In this document: one piece after another, positions 1 to 8,767 of the stretch | How the letters are laid out: every line of letters begins with the position of its first letter | Position numbering within the stretch: position 1 is the first letter of the stretch | Source of the DNA: Corynebacterium occultum | GTDB taxonomy: Bacteria; Actinomycetota; Actinomycetes; Mycobacteriales; Mycobacteriaceae | DNA: 64,000 nt | Reading direction: 5' to 3' | Assembly: GCF_009734425.1 (NCBI RefSeq) | Contig: NZ_CP046455.1 | Coordinates: forward strand, 1,364,001-1,428,000 | The notes under the pieces: model-generated | Told to the model about the DNA's origin: nothing | What the model saw: only the letters and a program-made list of their open reading frames with translations | Databases searched by the model: none | Position numbers and translations under genes: made by a program

Positions 1-99
1 GTGGGCCCGGTGGTAATCCTCGGCATCGCTATCCCAGTGAAAGCGGTTTGCACGTGCGATTTCCGGGGCTGAAGGGGGTGGTGGGAAAGAGTTCGACAT
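1..99 (-). CDS. SAM-dependent methyltransferase, N-terminal fragment
   Basis: Only the first 33 codons are inside the window; the gene runs off the left edge on the minus strand. The ATG at 99 opens a Pro/Ser-rich start followed by ARANRFHWDSDAEDYH, which resembles the N terminus of class I SAM-dependent methyltransferases often found beside rpsA in actinobacteria (family memory, not a search). A TAGAAT -10 element at 113-108 lies 7 nt before the ATG, so the transcript is probably leaderless. The gene is divergent from rpsA. The substrate cannot be judged from this fragment. Confidence 0.6.
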   Translation of the reverse strand, partial: MSNSFPPPPSAPEIARANRFHWDSDAEDYHRAH

Positions 100-296
100 G
101 ATGAAGATTCTATTTGCCTGCGCTGGGAAAACCCACTATGGTTTAGGAAGCGTATCCACGCCCTGGAGGGTGCCCGGTCTTAATAGGAGGACTTGGCATG
201 TTCTGGAGTGAGATCTGAAGCCCTGAGGATCAGGGAAGAGGAGAGATGCGTTCCTGTCCGTTTTCTATCTCCTATCCATTTCGGAGCAAATTACAT
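100..296 (+). promoter_or_regulatory. rpsA leader with mini-ORF and alternative start
   Basis: The region between the divergent methyltransferase and rpsA contains a strong AGGAGG (186-190) followed by ATG at 198 and a six-codon ORF (MFWSEI, stop 216-218). A second good ribosome site, GAGGAG, precedes an ATG at 246 that is in frame with rpsA and would add 17 residues. Conserved S1 proteins of this genus start at MPTNN (297), so the 246 start is either an extension or a coincidence. Translational control of S1 through this leader is an inference. Confidence 0.4.
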
Positions 297-1760
297 ATGC
301 CCACCAACAACGCACCTCAGGTAGCCATCAACGACATTGGCTCCGCTGAGGACTTCCTCGCCGCGATCGACGCGACCATCAAGTACTTCAACGACGGTGA
401 CATCGTTGAAGGCACCGTTGTCAAGGTTGACCGCGATGAGGTCCTGCTCGACATCGGCTACAAGACCGAGGGTGTCATCCCCTCCCGCGAGCTCTCCATC
501 AAGCACGATGTCGACCCGGATGAGGTCGTCCAGGTTGGCGACGAGATCGACGCACTTGTCCTCACCAAGGAGGACAAGGAAGGCCGTCTGATCCTCTCCA
601 AGAAGCGCGCACAGTACGAGCGTGCATGGGGCGCCATCGAGGAGCTGCAGAAGAACGACGAGCCGGTCACCGGTACCGTCATCGAGGTCGTCAAGGGCGG
701 CCTCATCCTGGACATCGGTCTGCGCGGCTTCCTGCCGGCATCCCTCGTTGAGATGCGTCGCGTCCGCGACCTGGAGCCCTACATCGGCCAGGAGCTCGAA
801 GCCAAGATCATCGAGCTGGACAAGCAGCGCAACAACGTTGTCCTGTCCCGCCGTGCACACCTCGAGCAGACCCAGTCCGCGGTCCGCTCCGAGTTCCTGC
901 ACCAGCTTCAGAAGGGCCAGGTCCGCAAGGGCGTCGTGTCCTCCATCGTCAACTTCGGCGCCTTCGTCGATCTCGGCGGTGTCGACGGCCTGGTTCACGT
1001 TTCCGAGCTGTCCTGGAAGCACATCGACCACCCGTCTGAGGTTGTCACCGTTGGCGACGAGGTCACCGTGGAGGTGCTCGACGTCGATCTCGACCGCGAG
1101 CGCGTCTCCCTGTCCCTGAAGGCCACCCAGGAAGATCCGTGGCGCGTCTTCGCCCGTACCCACGCTGTGGGTCAGATCGTCCCGGGCAAGGTCACCAAGC
1201 TGGTTCCCTTCGGTGCGTTCGTTCGCGTCGAAGAGGGAATCGAGGGTCTGGTCCACATCTCCGAGCTGGCTCAGCGCCACGTCGAGGTCCCGGACCAGGT
1301 TGTCACCGTCGGCGAAGAGGCAATGGTCAAGGTCATCGACATCGATCTCGATCGTCGTCGTATCTCCCTGTCCCTCAAGCAGGCTGACGAGGACTACACC
1401 GAGGAGTTTGACCCGTCCAAGTACGGCATGGCCGACTCCTACGACGAGCAGGGTAACTACATCTTCCCTGAGGGCTTCGACGCCGAGACCAACGAATGGC
1501 TCGAGGGCTTCGACGAGCAGCGTCAGGCATGGGAGGCACGCTACGCAGAATCCGAGCGTCGCTTCCAGCTGCACACCGCTCAGATCGAGCGTCACCGTGT
1601 CGCCGCCGCCGAGGCTGCCGAGCAGTCCGCCACCAACTACTCCTCCGAGTCTGAAGAAGCAGCTCCGGCTTCCCAGGACGCAGAGGTTGAGACCACCGGT
1701 GGTTCCCTGGCTTCCGACGAGCAGCTCGCTGCTCTGCGCGAGAAGCTGGCCGGCAACTAA
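297..1760 (+). CDS. rpsA: 30S ribosomal protein S1
   Basis: This is ribosomal protein S1, which helps mRNA bind to the 30S subunit. The 487-residue product carries four S1 OB-fold repeats, each recognisable by phrases such as DGDIVEGTVVKVDRDEVLLDIG, VTGTVIEVVKGGLILDIG, RKGVVSSIVNFGAFVDLGG and VPGKVTKLVPFGAFVRVEEG. An acidic tail follows and ends in REKLAGN. The start at 297 matches the usual genus N terminus (MPTNN); a weak GGAG lies about 10 nt upstream. Codon use is that of a highly expressed gene. An intrinsic terminator follows at 1799. Four repeats rather than six is normal for Gram-positive S1. Confidence 0.97.
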   Translation: MPTNNAPQVAINDIGSAEDFLAAIDATIKYFNDGDIVEGTVVKVDRDEVLLDIGYKTEGVIPSRELSIKHDVDPDEVVQVGDEIDALVLTKEDKEGRLILSKKRAQYERAWGAIEELQKNDEPVTGTVIEVVKGGLILDIGLRGFLPASLVEMRRVRDLEPYIGQELEAKIIELDKQRNNVVLSRRAHLEQTQSAVRSEFLHQLQKGQVRKGVVSSIVNFGAFVDLGGVDGLVHVSELSWKHIDHPSEVVTVGDEVTVEVLDVDLDRERVSLSLKATQEDPWRVFARTHAVGQIVPGKVTKLVPFGAFVRVEEGIEGLVHISELAQRHVEVPDQVVTVGEEAMVKVIDIDLDRRRISLSLKQADEDYTEEFDPSKYGMADSYDEQGNYIFPEGFDAETNEWLEGFDEQRQAWEARYAESERRFQLHTAQIERHRVAAAEAAEQSATNYSSESEEAAPASQDAEVETTGGSLASDEQLAALREKLAGN

Positions 1761-1798
1761 GAGGTCCGCCACCAGGGTCTAGCACCCTGATGCGCCCA

Positions 1799-1848
1799 CG
1801 AGCCCTACCCCAGGATAAATTCCTGAGGTAGGGCTCGTTTCGCTTTTT
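1799..1848 (+). terminator. intrinsic terminator after rpsA
   Basis: A perfect 11-bp stem (CGAGCCCTACC pairing with GGTAGGGCTCG) encloses a 17-nt loop and is followed by a T-rich tract. Confidence 0.85.
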
Positions 1849-1977
1849 CTGGTGGGGTACTGCAGCACCGGGATCTGTGGCGGTGTTACTGCCCTGTTCC
1901 CGAAGTGGACTCTGGATACACCGTATTTCCGGGGCAAAACTTCAGACTGATCGTAGCTGCCCCTCCCAGAAAAAGAG

Positions 1978-2906
1978 GTGGCCGTGACTTCCCATAGCCC
2001 ACATCCCCAGCATTCCCCTCTGCACCATCGATCCCCAGGCATCACCGGAACATTGCTCGGGGTCACCGGACTCTTCGTGGTGCTCACCATCTGGAGCACA
2101 GTCTTGGCCATCGCCTACGCTTACGGTGGCCGGGCCGGTTGGATCGGTTGGCTCCGACTACCGGAAAGCATCGCACCCTCCACCCACGGAACCTCTTCAT
2201 GTTCCTGCTGTCCTACCTCCTTCTGCTGTCCACCATCGCATCCCTGCCGGAGTGGAAGAACACCGGATTCTTCCGCCGGCAGGTCGAAGATAACGCCCAG
2301 GAATCAGCGAAGCGGCTGAAACTCCTACAGGAAAGCATGCGGTTGAAGAGCCTGCCGGTGCTGCACCTCAGCCGCCGTTCCACCGTCTTCGGACTGCTCG
2401 GCTATGTCATCTACGCGATGCTCTTCTCCTTGGGACTGCAGATCTCAGTGGGGGCCTTTGCTGCGGAGGCCGGGTACGGGGATGTGTTCAACAGCGGAAA
2501 GCAGGTGTTCTGGTTCATCCTTTTTGCCGTCACAGCCAACCTGATCTCCAGTGGGGTGGGTTCGGTGGCCATGAGACTGCTGCACCTGCAGTCACATGGT
2601 GGCGTATTGATGCTGGGTTCTGCGGTGCTGATAGCCATCGGCGCCTTCTATGTCTTCACCGGTGAGGGCTGGTGGTTGGCCATCTCGGTGGCCATCGTGG
2701 TGGGAATTTTCCTGGCCTGGTGGATCATCCTCTACAACCGGGGCAGGGGAGTGCTGATGGATGGGGATGTCCGGCCCTGTCGTTTCCTGATCAACCCGCC
2801 CCGCTACCTCATTGCCCGCCGCTATGAGACCATGCGCCACACCATTCATCCGGGGGAGGACAACTCCTCCTTCGGTGCTGAGACCGCTGAGCAGGTGGAT
2901 CAGTAG
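1978..2906 (+). pseudogene. Membrane protein, apparently frameshifted
   Basis: Two overlapping reading frames together look like one membrane protein. Frame A starts at GTG 1978 (or 1984) behind AAAAGAGG and encodes a His/Pro-rich start and a first membrane helix (TGLFVVLTIWSTVLAIAYAY), then loses sense after about 2185. Frame B is open from 2139 to 2906 and continues sensibly from NLFMFLLSYLLLLST with several more hydrophobic segments and a soluble tail. A single-base indel near 2180-2190 would join them. Alternatively frame B is an intact gene starting at ATG 2199. No family is recognised. It sits just upstream of coaE. Sequencing error and true inactivation cannot be told apart here. Confidence 0.5.
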
Positions 2907-2967
2907 CGGGGGATCCTGGTTCCCTCCACCCAGCGATGAGCCAGGTGAATCCACTAGAGTCAGGGGC

Positions 2968-3576
2968 ATGCTGAGAATCGGACTCACCGGCGGAATCGGC
3001 AGCGGAAAATCCACCGTTGCCCAGATGTTCATCGACAGGGGAATCCCCGTCATCGACGCAGATCAGGTGGCACGCGAGGTTGTTGAACCCGGGCAGCCAG
3101 CCCTGCGGCGACTGGCCGAAGCTTTCGGGGAGGACATCCTCAACGAGGACGGCAGCCTCAAGCGATCCGAACTCGCCCGCCGTGCCTTCGTGGATCGCAG
3201 CCACACCGAAATCCTCAACGCGATCACCCATCCCGCCATCGAGGACACCGTGGGGGAACGTTTCGCCGCCTTTGCCGAGGCCGACACCCCGGCCGTGATC
3301 TATGACATGCCGCTGTTGGTGGACAAGAACCTCCATCTGGAGATGGGGATGGTCATCGTCGTCGATGTGGAGCTGGAGACCCGTGTCAAGCGTCTGACCG
3401 AATCCCGTGGTCTGGACGGCGATGATGCCCGCCGCCGCATCGCCTCCCAAGTGGATGATGCCACCCGGTTGGCCGCCGCAGACCTGGTCATCGACAATAA
3501 CCGCAGCCTGGAGGATCTGATTCCCCAGGTGGAGAAGGCGGTGGAGGAGATCAACCGCCGGGTGGCTGCGGCTTAA
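2968..3576 (+). CDS. coaE: Dephospho-CoA kinase
   Basis: Dephospho-CoA kinase phosphorylates the ribose 3'-OH of dephospho-CoA, the last step of coenzyme A synthesis in the cytosol. The 202-residue product starts MLRIGLTGGIGSGKST, giving the P-loop at residues 8-16, followed by DADQVAREV typical of the family. I chose ATG 2968 over upstream in-frame codons because the P-loop lies only a few residues from the N terminus in this family and a TAGAGT -10 element ends 7 nt before it, predicting a leaderless mRNA. The length is normal for actinobacterial CoaE lacking a C-terminal extension. Confidence 0.96.
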   Translation: MLRIGLTGGIGSGKSTVAQMFIDRGIPVIDADQVAREVVEPGQPALRRLAEAFGEDILNEDGSLKRSELARRAFVDRSHTEILNAITHPAIEDTVGERFAAFAEADTPAVIYDMPLLVDKNLHLEMGMVIVVDVELETRVKRLTESRGLDGDDARRRIASQVDDATRLAAADLVIDNNRSLEDLIPQVEKAVEEINRRVAAA

Positions 3577-3655
3577 GGTTCTTGCCCCAGGTGGTGCCCG
3601 AGGGGCAGATTCAGGGGGCTGTTGTGGGACCCCGGATGGGCCTACCCTTAAAGCC

Positions 3656-3838
3656 ATGAAGACATTCCTCATCGCAGCAACCGCAGGGGTCATGACTTCA
3701 CTCGGCCTGAGCCGGGACCCCCTGAACACTGCCGGAGACCAGAGCGGTTGGATCAGCCTCCTGGTGGCCGGACTGCTGGTCATCCTGATCGGCCTGATCA
3801 CCCTGGCGCTCTCTAAGCCGGCGAAGCCCGGGAACTAA
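3656..3838 (+). CDS. Small single-span membrane protein
   Basis: This is a 60-residue hypothetical protein. It has a short N-terminal hydrophobic stretch (about residues 3-17) and a clear transmembrane helix (about 32-52, ISLLVAGLLVILIGLITLAL), ending in a charged tail KPAKPGN. A TACCCT element at 3643-3648 lies 7 nt before the ATG, which supports both the start and a leaderless transcript. I recognise no family. It lies between coaE and a nitrobindin-like gene, each with its own promoter, so operon context says little. Confidence 0.6.
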   Translation: MKTFLIAATAGVMTSLGLSRDPLNTAGDQSGWISLLVAGLLVILIGLITLALSKPAKPGN

Positions 3839-3850
3839 AGCCCCGGCAGC

Positions 3851-3864
3851 GCTTATCGACGCCC
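3851..3864 (+). repeat. GCTTATCGAC motif, copy 1
   Basis: Intergenic copy in the full 14-base form GCTTATCGACGCCC. See the finding on this dispersed motif. Confidence 0.7.
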
Positions 3865-3924
3865 CCCGTTCCCGGCCCGAGGTGGGGGGTGCGTTCTCAG
3901 GTTTCTGGCCTAAGATCTGAAGAT

Positions 3925-4401
3925 ATGGACCTTCATCCGAATGTGCAGCCCTATGAGTTCCTTCTCGGCACCTGGACCGGCGAAGGAAAGGGAATCTATC
4001 CCACCATCAGCAAATTCTCCTACACCGAGACCCTGAGCTTTGCCGCTATCCCGGGCAAACCTTTCCTCCGCTATGAGCAGAAGACCATGGGTCCGCAGGG
4101 GCCGATGCATACCGAGGTCGGTTATCTCCGCCCGGTGGCCGAGGATCGCCTGGAGCTGGTGGTCGCCCAGCCGACCGGACAGACTGAATTGCTGGAAGGC
4201 GAGGTCCGTTCGGAGGGAAGGCTTTTCGTCTTCGAGAAATCAGTGGTGAAAAGTTCCGCTACCGCCAAGCAGGTGGATGCCACGAAGCGGACCTACACCT
4301 TCAATCCGGAGCGCACCGAGATGCTCACCGCATTCGGTATGGCCGCCGTCGGTCAGCCCATGCAGCAGCACCTGGAGAGTCGATTGCTCAAGGGGTCGTA
4401 G
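3925..4401 (+). CDS. Nitrobindin-like heme-binding beta-barrel protein
   Basis: This 158-residue protein belongs to the FABP-like/THAP4 (DUF1794) family, whose members include nitrobindins, small ferric-heme beta-barrels proposed to isomerise peroxynitrite. Support comes from the N-terminal block YEFLLGTWTGEGKGIYP with the GxWxGxG motif, the FxYxExLxF strand, and the C-terminal HLESRL segment, whose His is the likely heme ligand by family analogy. The start at ATG 3925 is backed by a TAAGAT -10 element 8 nt upstream (leaderless). Binding of heme in this protein is inferred from the family. Confidence 0.8.
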   Translation: MDLHPNVQPYEFLLGTWTGEGKGIYPTISKFSYTETLSFAAIPGKPFLRYEQKTMGPQGPMHTEVGYLRPVAEDRLELVVAQPTGQTELLEGEVRSEGRLFVFEKSVVKSSATAKQVDATKRTYTFNPERTEMLTAFGMAAVGQPMQQHLESRLLKGS

Positions 4402-4513
4402 GAATTGAAGAGCAGCAGGGAGAACCTGCTAGAGATCTTCCCGGTGTGGCTGCAGGCCGCCGCAGAGGTGGTTCACTCTCTCCGAGACGCTATTTTTCTT
4501 CCCGGACTGCCGG

Positions 4514-4882
4514 GTGGCGGTGGGAGGGGAGATCTACCTCAATAATGAGAAGCTGAAGGATTTCCCGGTGCCCCTGCTCGTTGACCGGGACGGTCTGATC
4601 GATGATCTGCTGGCCCATGAACCCGGCACCTTCTTCTACCCCGGCAATACCCTCAACTTCACATCCACCTGGGAAGAGGCGACTCCAGCGCAGGTGAAGG
4701 ATTACCTCTGGTACACATTGGAGAACTCTCTCTTCCTTTTCAGCTTCAGGGTGGAGTTCGAGGTCGACATGAACCGCAGGAACCCCGAGAATTCTCCCTA
4801 TTCTCCCTGTTACAGCTGCTATGTGGGGTCTTTTTCGGAAGGCGTTGAACCGAAGTCCAGATCGGTGGGCTGGGGGAGATGA
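4514..4882 (+). CDS. Hypothetical protein, possibly a broken gene
   Basis: The 122-codon frame from GTG 4514 reads sensibly (GGEIYLNNEKLKDFPVPLL, then a Phe/Tyr-rich middle). The same frame is open upstream to 4433 and still looks protein-like (RWFTLSETLFFFPDCRVAV) with no start codon. A neighbouring frame from TTG 4405 (LKSSRENLLEIFPVWLQAAAE) could be its true N terminus after a frameshift near 4460. The last third is Ser/Arg-rich and may be non-coding. No family is recognised and no good ribosome site is seen at 4514, so this may be a decayed gene. Confidence 0.35.
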   Translation: MAVGGEIYLNNEKLKDFPVPLLVDRDGLIDDLLAHEPGTFFYPGNTLNFTSTWEEATPAQVKDYLWYTLENSLFLFSFRVEFEVDMNRRNPENSPYSPCYSCYVGSFSEGVEPKSRSVGWGR

Positions 4883-5023
4883 TGGTGAAAGGATCAACCC
4901 TCTGAGATACCTCTCGACTGGGGGCGGTTAGGGGGTGCATGTCCGAAGAGTCATGCGGCCCACACGCCTGATGTAGCATCATATTTTTCTCCCAGATTTT
5001 TCACAGAAAGGCCGATAGGTCCT

Positions 5024-6142
5024 ATGCGTTCGACACGCCCCTACCTTATTTTCTCCGTGTCCCTGCTCGCCGCTACGACTCTTTCCGGGTGCACCAGCTC
5101 TGGTGAGAGCACCCAGGTGACCTCCTATGTCACGGAAACCCTCACCAGCGCGGCGGACGAAGGTTCCTCGCAGGATATGGCAACCGGTGCATCTGAGCCG
5201 TCTGGGGCAGCCCCTTCGGTGAACGCAGTTGTCGGGGCGTATTCGGCGGTTCTGGATAACCCAGGTCAGTACTCCTACACCGGAGGTGCGGATTATCCCC
5301 TCAACGGCGAATACCAGTACGCCCTTGTGGAAATGACCGGCGGGGGTTTCCCGGAACTTCTGGTTCAGGCGATGAGCGCTGAACACATCAACCCGATCCG
5401 GGTGTTCAGCACCACTGATGACGGCACCCTGGCATCACCCCAGGACACTCTGGTCAGCGGAGCCGCCGGGGCAGGTGGCTACCGCGCCGGAATCTTTGGT
5501 GCCCCTGAGGGCAACCGCCTCTTCCAGGCGGAGTGGCATTCGGTCCAACCGGGGATGTCCATCAGGGGGTTTGTCCTCCAGGGGGATCGTCTGGTCTCCA
5601 ACGGTGAGGAATGGGAGGATGACCAGCTTGCGCCTTCCGATGCCTTGGCCACCATCACCTTCCACCCACTCAATAACCGGGGCCCGCTGGAGACCATGAC
5701 ATCTGGCGCTGGCACGGGAAATGCCAGCAGCGGAGTGGAGGCGAATGCAGGTGCCCCCAGCCCCACCCTCGCACCTTCGGCCAGCACCGGAAATACTGCG
5801 GCAGGTACTGTTCGGGTGTTGACCGCACCGGAACTGGCTCAGCTCCAGGGGCATGCTCAGACCCCCAACGGTGAGGGGCCCGAACATCGTTTCGCCATGT
5901 TCATCTTCGATTCCCCCACGGCGTTCACCGCTAAAGCTTCGGGTGACCGCGGAGCCCTGCAGGAGCGGGAGGCATCCATGGTCCTGATCGGATCACATAC
6001 CCCGCACACCTCCAATGCCATCGGCTTTGACCTGGAAGGACAGCACCTGACCTTGTCTTTCGATCAGAATGGCTGCTGGTTTCCTTCGGATGCTTCGCTG
6101 CCACTCGGACAGCCCCGTTGCTCTGACTTCACTCAGCAATAA
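5024..6142 (+). CDS. Putative secreted lipoprotein
   Basis: The 372-residue product has a lipoprotein signal peptide: positively charged start, hydrophobic core, and lipobox LSGC with Cys23 as the lipidation site, so it should sit on the outer face of the plasma membrane. A Ser/Thr-rich linker follows. The rest contains two parts separated by another Ala/Ser/Gly/Pro-rich linker (about residues 225-265). The N-terminal part has a FFPELLVQAMS-like strand region; the C-terminal part ends with a possible disulphide pair (CWFPS...PRCSDF). GAAAGG lies before ATG 5024. I recognise no family. It is flanked by single-gene units, so no operon partner is evident. Confidence 0.75.
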   Translation: MRSTRPYLIFSVSLLAATTLSGCTSSGESTQVTSYVTETLTSAADEGSSQDMATGASEPSGAAPSVNAVVGAYSAVLDNPGQYSYTGGADYPLNGEYQYALVEMTGGGFPELLVQAMSAEHINPIRVFSTTDDGTLASPQDTLVSGAAGAGGYRAGIFGAPEGNRLFQAEWHSVQPGMSIRGFVLQGDRLVSNGEEWEDDQLAPSDALATITFHPLNNRGPLETMTSGAGTGNASSGVEANAGAPSPTLAPSASTGNTAAGTVRVLTAPELAQLQGHAQTPNGEGPEHRFAMFIFDSPTAFTAKASGDRGALQEREASMVLIGSHTPHTSNAIGFDLEGQHLTLSFDQNGCWFPSDASLPLGQPRCSDFTQQ

Positions 6143-6371
6143 CTCCCCTGCGGTAGACAGCCTTTTGGGGTGCATGAGTCCACTGCCAGGTCTGGCCAGA
6201 GGGATATAGCTCCTGGCATTGAGTGCTGGGGGTGAAATCGGCGACCCTGTTCTGAGGGGTGGAACACTCCTGCTCCGGGTTTCCTCCATCATGGGACAGT
6301 GAGATGCAACCTGGGTGATGCAGGATAAGATCCTGCTCCGAAGAATTTCTCTCGAAGGAAGGTAATCCACC

Positions 6372-6962
6372 ATGACCACGTTGCTTTCAGAGCGCACCGC
6401 GCTGCTTGTTGTTCACCTGCAGCACGATATCGTCTCCCCGGGCACCGCATTCGGTTCTCTTTTCCATACGCAGGTGGAGGCCCGAAACATCCTGGCCCAG
6501 TGCGATAAGGCAATGAAGGCGGTGCGCGAGGCCGGTGGGCTGGTGGTCCCGCTGCAAATCGCCTTCCGGGAGGACTACTCGAACCTCAATCCCTCCCTCC
6601 CCCTGCTACAGATGGTGGAGCAGGCCGGCTGCCTCAAGGACGGTAGCCGAGGCGCTGCCCTGGTCGACGATATCTCGGTGGAACCTGGTGATCTGGTTAT
6701 CACCCATCAGCGGCCAGGTCCCTTCACCGACACTGACCTTCACCAGGTGCTGCAGGAGAGGGGAATTGAGAATGTGCTGGTCTGCGGGGTGGCCACCAAT
6801 GCTTCCGTGGAAGGGGCTGCCCGCCAGGCCGCGGACCTCGGCTACCACACGGTGGTCTTGACGGACGCCTCTTCGGCAGCTGAGGAAGCAGCCCACGAGG
6901 CGTCACTGGCATCCCTCAGCCTTGTCGCCCAACACGGAAGTGTGGCAGAGCTGACTGCCTGA
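6372..6962 (+). CDS. Isochorismatase-fold protein with altered catalytic triad
   Basis: This 196-residue protein has the fold signature of isochorismatase/nicotinamidase-type cysteine hydrolases: ALLVVHLQHDI near the N terminus, GDLVITHQRPGPFTDTDL in the middle, and LVCGVATNASVEGAAR plus VVLTDASSA near the end. Aligning these blocks with the family by eye, the catalytic Asp of the usual IVDxQ is His15, the catalytic Lys of KxRxxxF is His112, and the nucleophile Cys of TNxCV is Ser145. All three triad positions are therefore changed, so the usual thiol chemistry is unlikely. GAAGGAAGG precedes ATG 6372. It is convergent with the DUF4389 gene. Confidence 0.8.
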   Translation: MTTLLSERTALLVVHLQHDIVSPGTAFGSLFHTQVEARNILAQCDKAMKAVREAGGLVVPLQIAFREDYSNLNPSLPLLQMVEQAGCLKDGSRGAALVDDISVEPGDLVITHQRPGPFTDTDLHQVLQERGIENVLVCGVATNASVEGAARQAADLGYHTVVLTDASSAAEEAAHEASLASLSLVAQHGSVAELTA

Positions 6963-6968
6963 GGGGGT

Positions 6969-8477
6969 TCAGCTCTCCTCGGTTACTGAGCTTCTCCGGG
7001 GTTCCGGCGGTGCGGGCATTTCAGTGGGCCCCTGATCCAGCCGGAAGGGTGGGTAATCATCCCGGAGCAGCAGTACGTAGGTGGAAACCCGGTAGACCCA
7101 TCGGTTCAGCCCCATGACCAGATCAAAGATCCCTCGGCGGTAAGTCCCGGTGAACAGCAGTACCACTGCCGCGATGAGCACCAGAATTCCTAGCAGGGAC
7201 ATACCCCAGCCGGTGTTGTCGCGGACCGAACCGATTCCGACAGCCCCGCCGCTACCGGTGAGGATCCCCACGATGAGCAGGTGTGGGATGGCCAGCAGCC
7301 ACCACTTCACCAGCACCAGGCCCCGGGAGAGTCGTTCGGGATAGTCCACATCCAGCTCCGCGGGGTAGTCGGCCGCCGCTAGGGTGAAGGGGGGATACCG
7401 GTCGGTACCCAGGGCTGAGTAGGCATAGAATCCCACCCGCCAGCTCCAGCGCAGCACCCCGACGCTGAAGGAGAACCAGGAACGGGGATAGCGGCCGGTG
7501 AACAGTATCGCCAGTCCGGCGGCAATGGTGGTGATCATCAGGGCAAACCACAACAGACCCAGAATGAAGTAGTGCGGGATCGCCAGCAGCCACTTGATCA
7601 ACCACAATCCCCGGGAAAGCGCAGGGTCCAGATGACCGCTGAAGGCCAGGGGACAGGGGCCTGGCAGATCTGTTCCTCGCTGGGTGCGCTTATCGACGTC
7701 GCGGCCCAGCCCGGCGGTGCCGAAGAGGAGCAGGGGAATGCCAAGGAGCAGCCCCACCAATCCGGCGATCAACGTTCCGGGGTTAGCGAGTCCAAGCAGT
7801 TCCGTGCGGGCGCCAACCTGTAGATCTGCCCACACCGGCCGGGTGCCGTCCGCATTCATCACCACCAGAGTCCACTGGCCCGGCTGCAGGTCGAAAGTGA
7901 TCTCCTGGGTGTCGGTACCTGATGCTGAAATCGCCCAGAAATCTTGTTCACCCGGCGGTGTTGCAGGTTGAATCCCCGACACCTCCCGGAGTGCCTCCCG
8001 CTTATCCGACGACCAGGACCATTGTGCCGGATCCGGTCCCATACCTGACCAGGGCAGGTCTTCGAGAACGGAGTAACCAACACCCTCAAGATAGGAGGAG
8101 GTGTCCTCGGAGTCAGCGATACCGAGGAAAATTTCCTGGCCGGGGATGATGGACGTCACCCTGACCTGGATGCTGGCCAGTTCCTCAAGTGGTGGGACAC
8201 CGGAAAGCCCCGCATCGTCGGGGGCAAACACCGCGGATGCGGTGGCGATCGCATACCCGGCGCTCTGGAGTTCTTCGGAACTGCTGGAGATATATCGCCC
8301 ATCCTGCTGGGCTGACTCGGCACTCATGAGCACCGCCCCTATGATGGTCAGACTCAAACCCATTGAGGTGAGGAGAACCCCCACTACGAGCAGGACCCAG
8401 TTCAGCGGTTTCATACGTGGAGGTTCTTCGGTGGATGAGGGATGTGGACTGATCGGATATGTCGGATCTGCATCCAT
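6969..8477 (-). CDS. DUF4389 membrane protein
   Basis: The 502-residue membrane protein has one N-terminal helix (about residues 25-50), an extracytoplasmic domain of about 180 residues, another helix (about 235-258), and two tandem DUF4389 units. The first is LSRGLWLIKWLLAIPHYFIL...GRYPRSWFSF...YPPF; the second is LSRGLVLVKWWLLAIPHLLI...GTYRRGIFDL...YPPFRL. Such proteins are common and uncharacterised in actinobacteria. ATG 8477 has AGAGGAAC upstream; a start at Met22 is possible. The gene is convergent with the isochorismatase-fold gene and divergent from corA. Confidence 0.8.
   Translation of the reverse strand: MDADPTYPISPHPSSTEEPPRMKPLNWVLLVVGVLLTSMGLSLTIIGAVLMSAESAQQDGRYISSSSEELQSAGYAIATASAVFAPDDAGLSGVPPLEELASIQVRVTSIIPGQEIFLGIADSEDTSSYLEGVGYSVLEDLPWSGMGPDPAQWSWSSDKREALREVSGIQPATPPGEQDFWAISASGTDTQEITFDLQPGQWTLVVMNADGTRPVWADLQVGARTELLGLANPGTLIAGLVGLLLGIPLLLFGTAGLGRDVDKRTQRGTDLPGPCPLAFSGHLDPALSRGLWLIKWLLAIPHYFILGLLWFALMITTIAAGLAILFTGRYPRSWFSFSVGVLRWSWRVGFYAYSALGTDRYPPFTLAAADYPAELDVDYPERLSRGLVLVKWWLLAIPHLLIVGILTGSGGAVGIGSVRDNTGWGMSLLGILVLIAAVVLLFTGTYRRGIFDLVMGLNRWVYRVSTYVLLLRDDYPPFRLDQGPTEMPAPPEPRRSSVTEES
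7688..7697 (+). repeat. GCTTATCGAC motif, copy 2
   Basis: Exact 10-mer inside the DUF4389 gene, read there as DVDKR on the minus strand. Confidence 0.6.
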
Positions 8478-8767
8478 GATGGTTCCTCTGGAGGGGAGAG
8501 TTACTGAAATTGAATGATGAGTCGGGGCTGGTGTGCACTATTCAACACCATTTCAATTGAATTTCCTTATCATATTCAAATACTAATTCTATCAGTCTCT
8601 TGGTTTGGGGTAAAGGGGTAAACCAGATCCCAGGGACTCTCCTGAACCCAGGGGAAGGTTTCCAGGTTCCCCGACAGCCACCGGCCCAGTGGATAAGTAA
8701 TCTGGACCAGACCAGGGGCAATTCCACAGCAGTGCCGGATCTCATTCAGCCCAGGAAAGGTGAATTC

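Noticed and set aside
291-1772. 493-codon minus-strand frame opposite rpsA
   Set aside because: Exact antisense of the S1 gene with no independent promoter or ribosome site.
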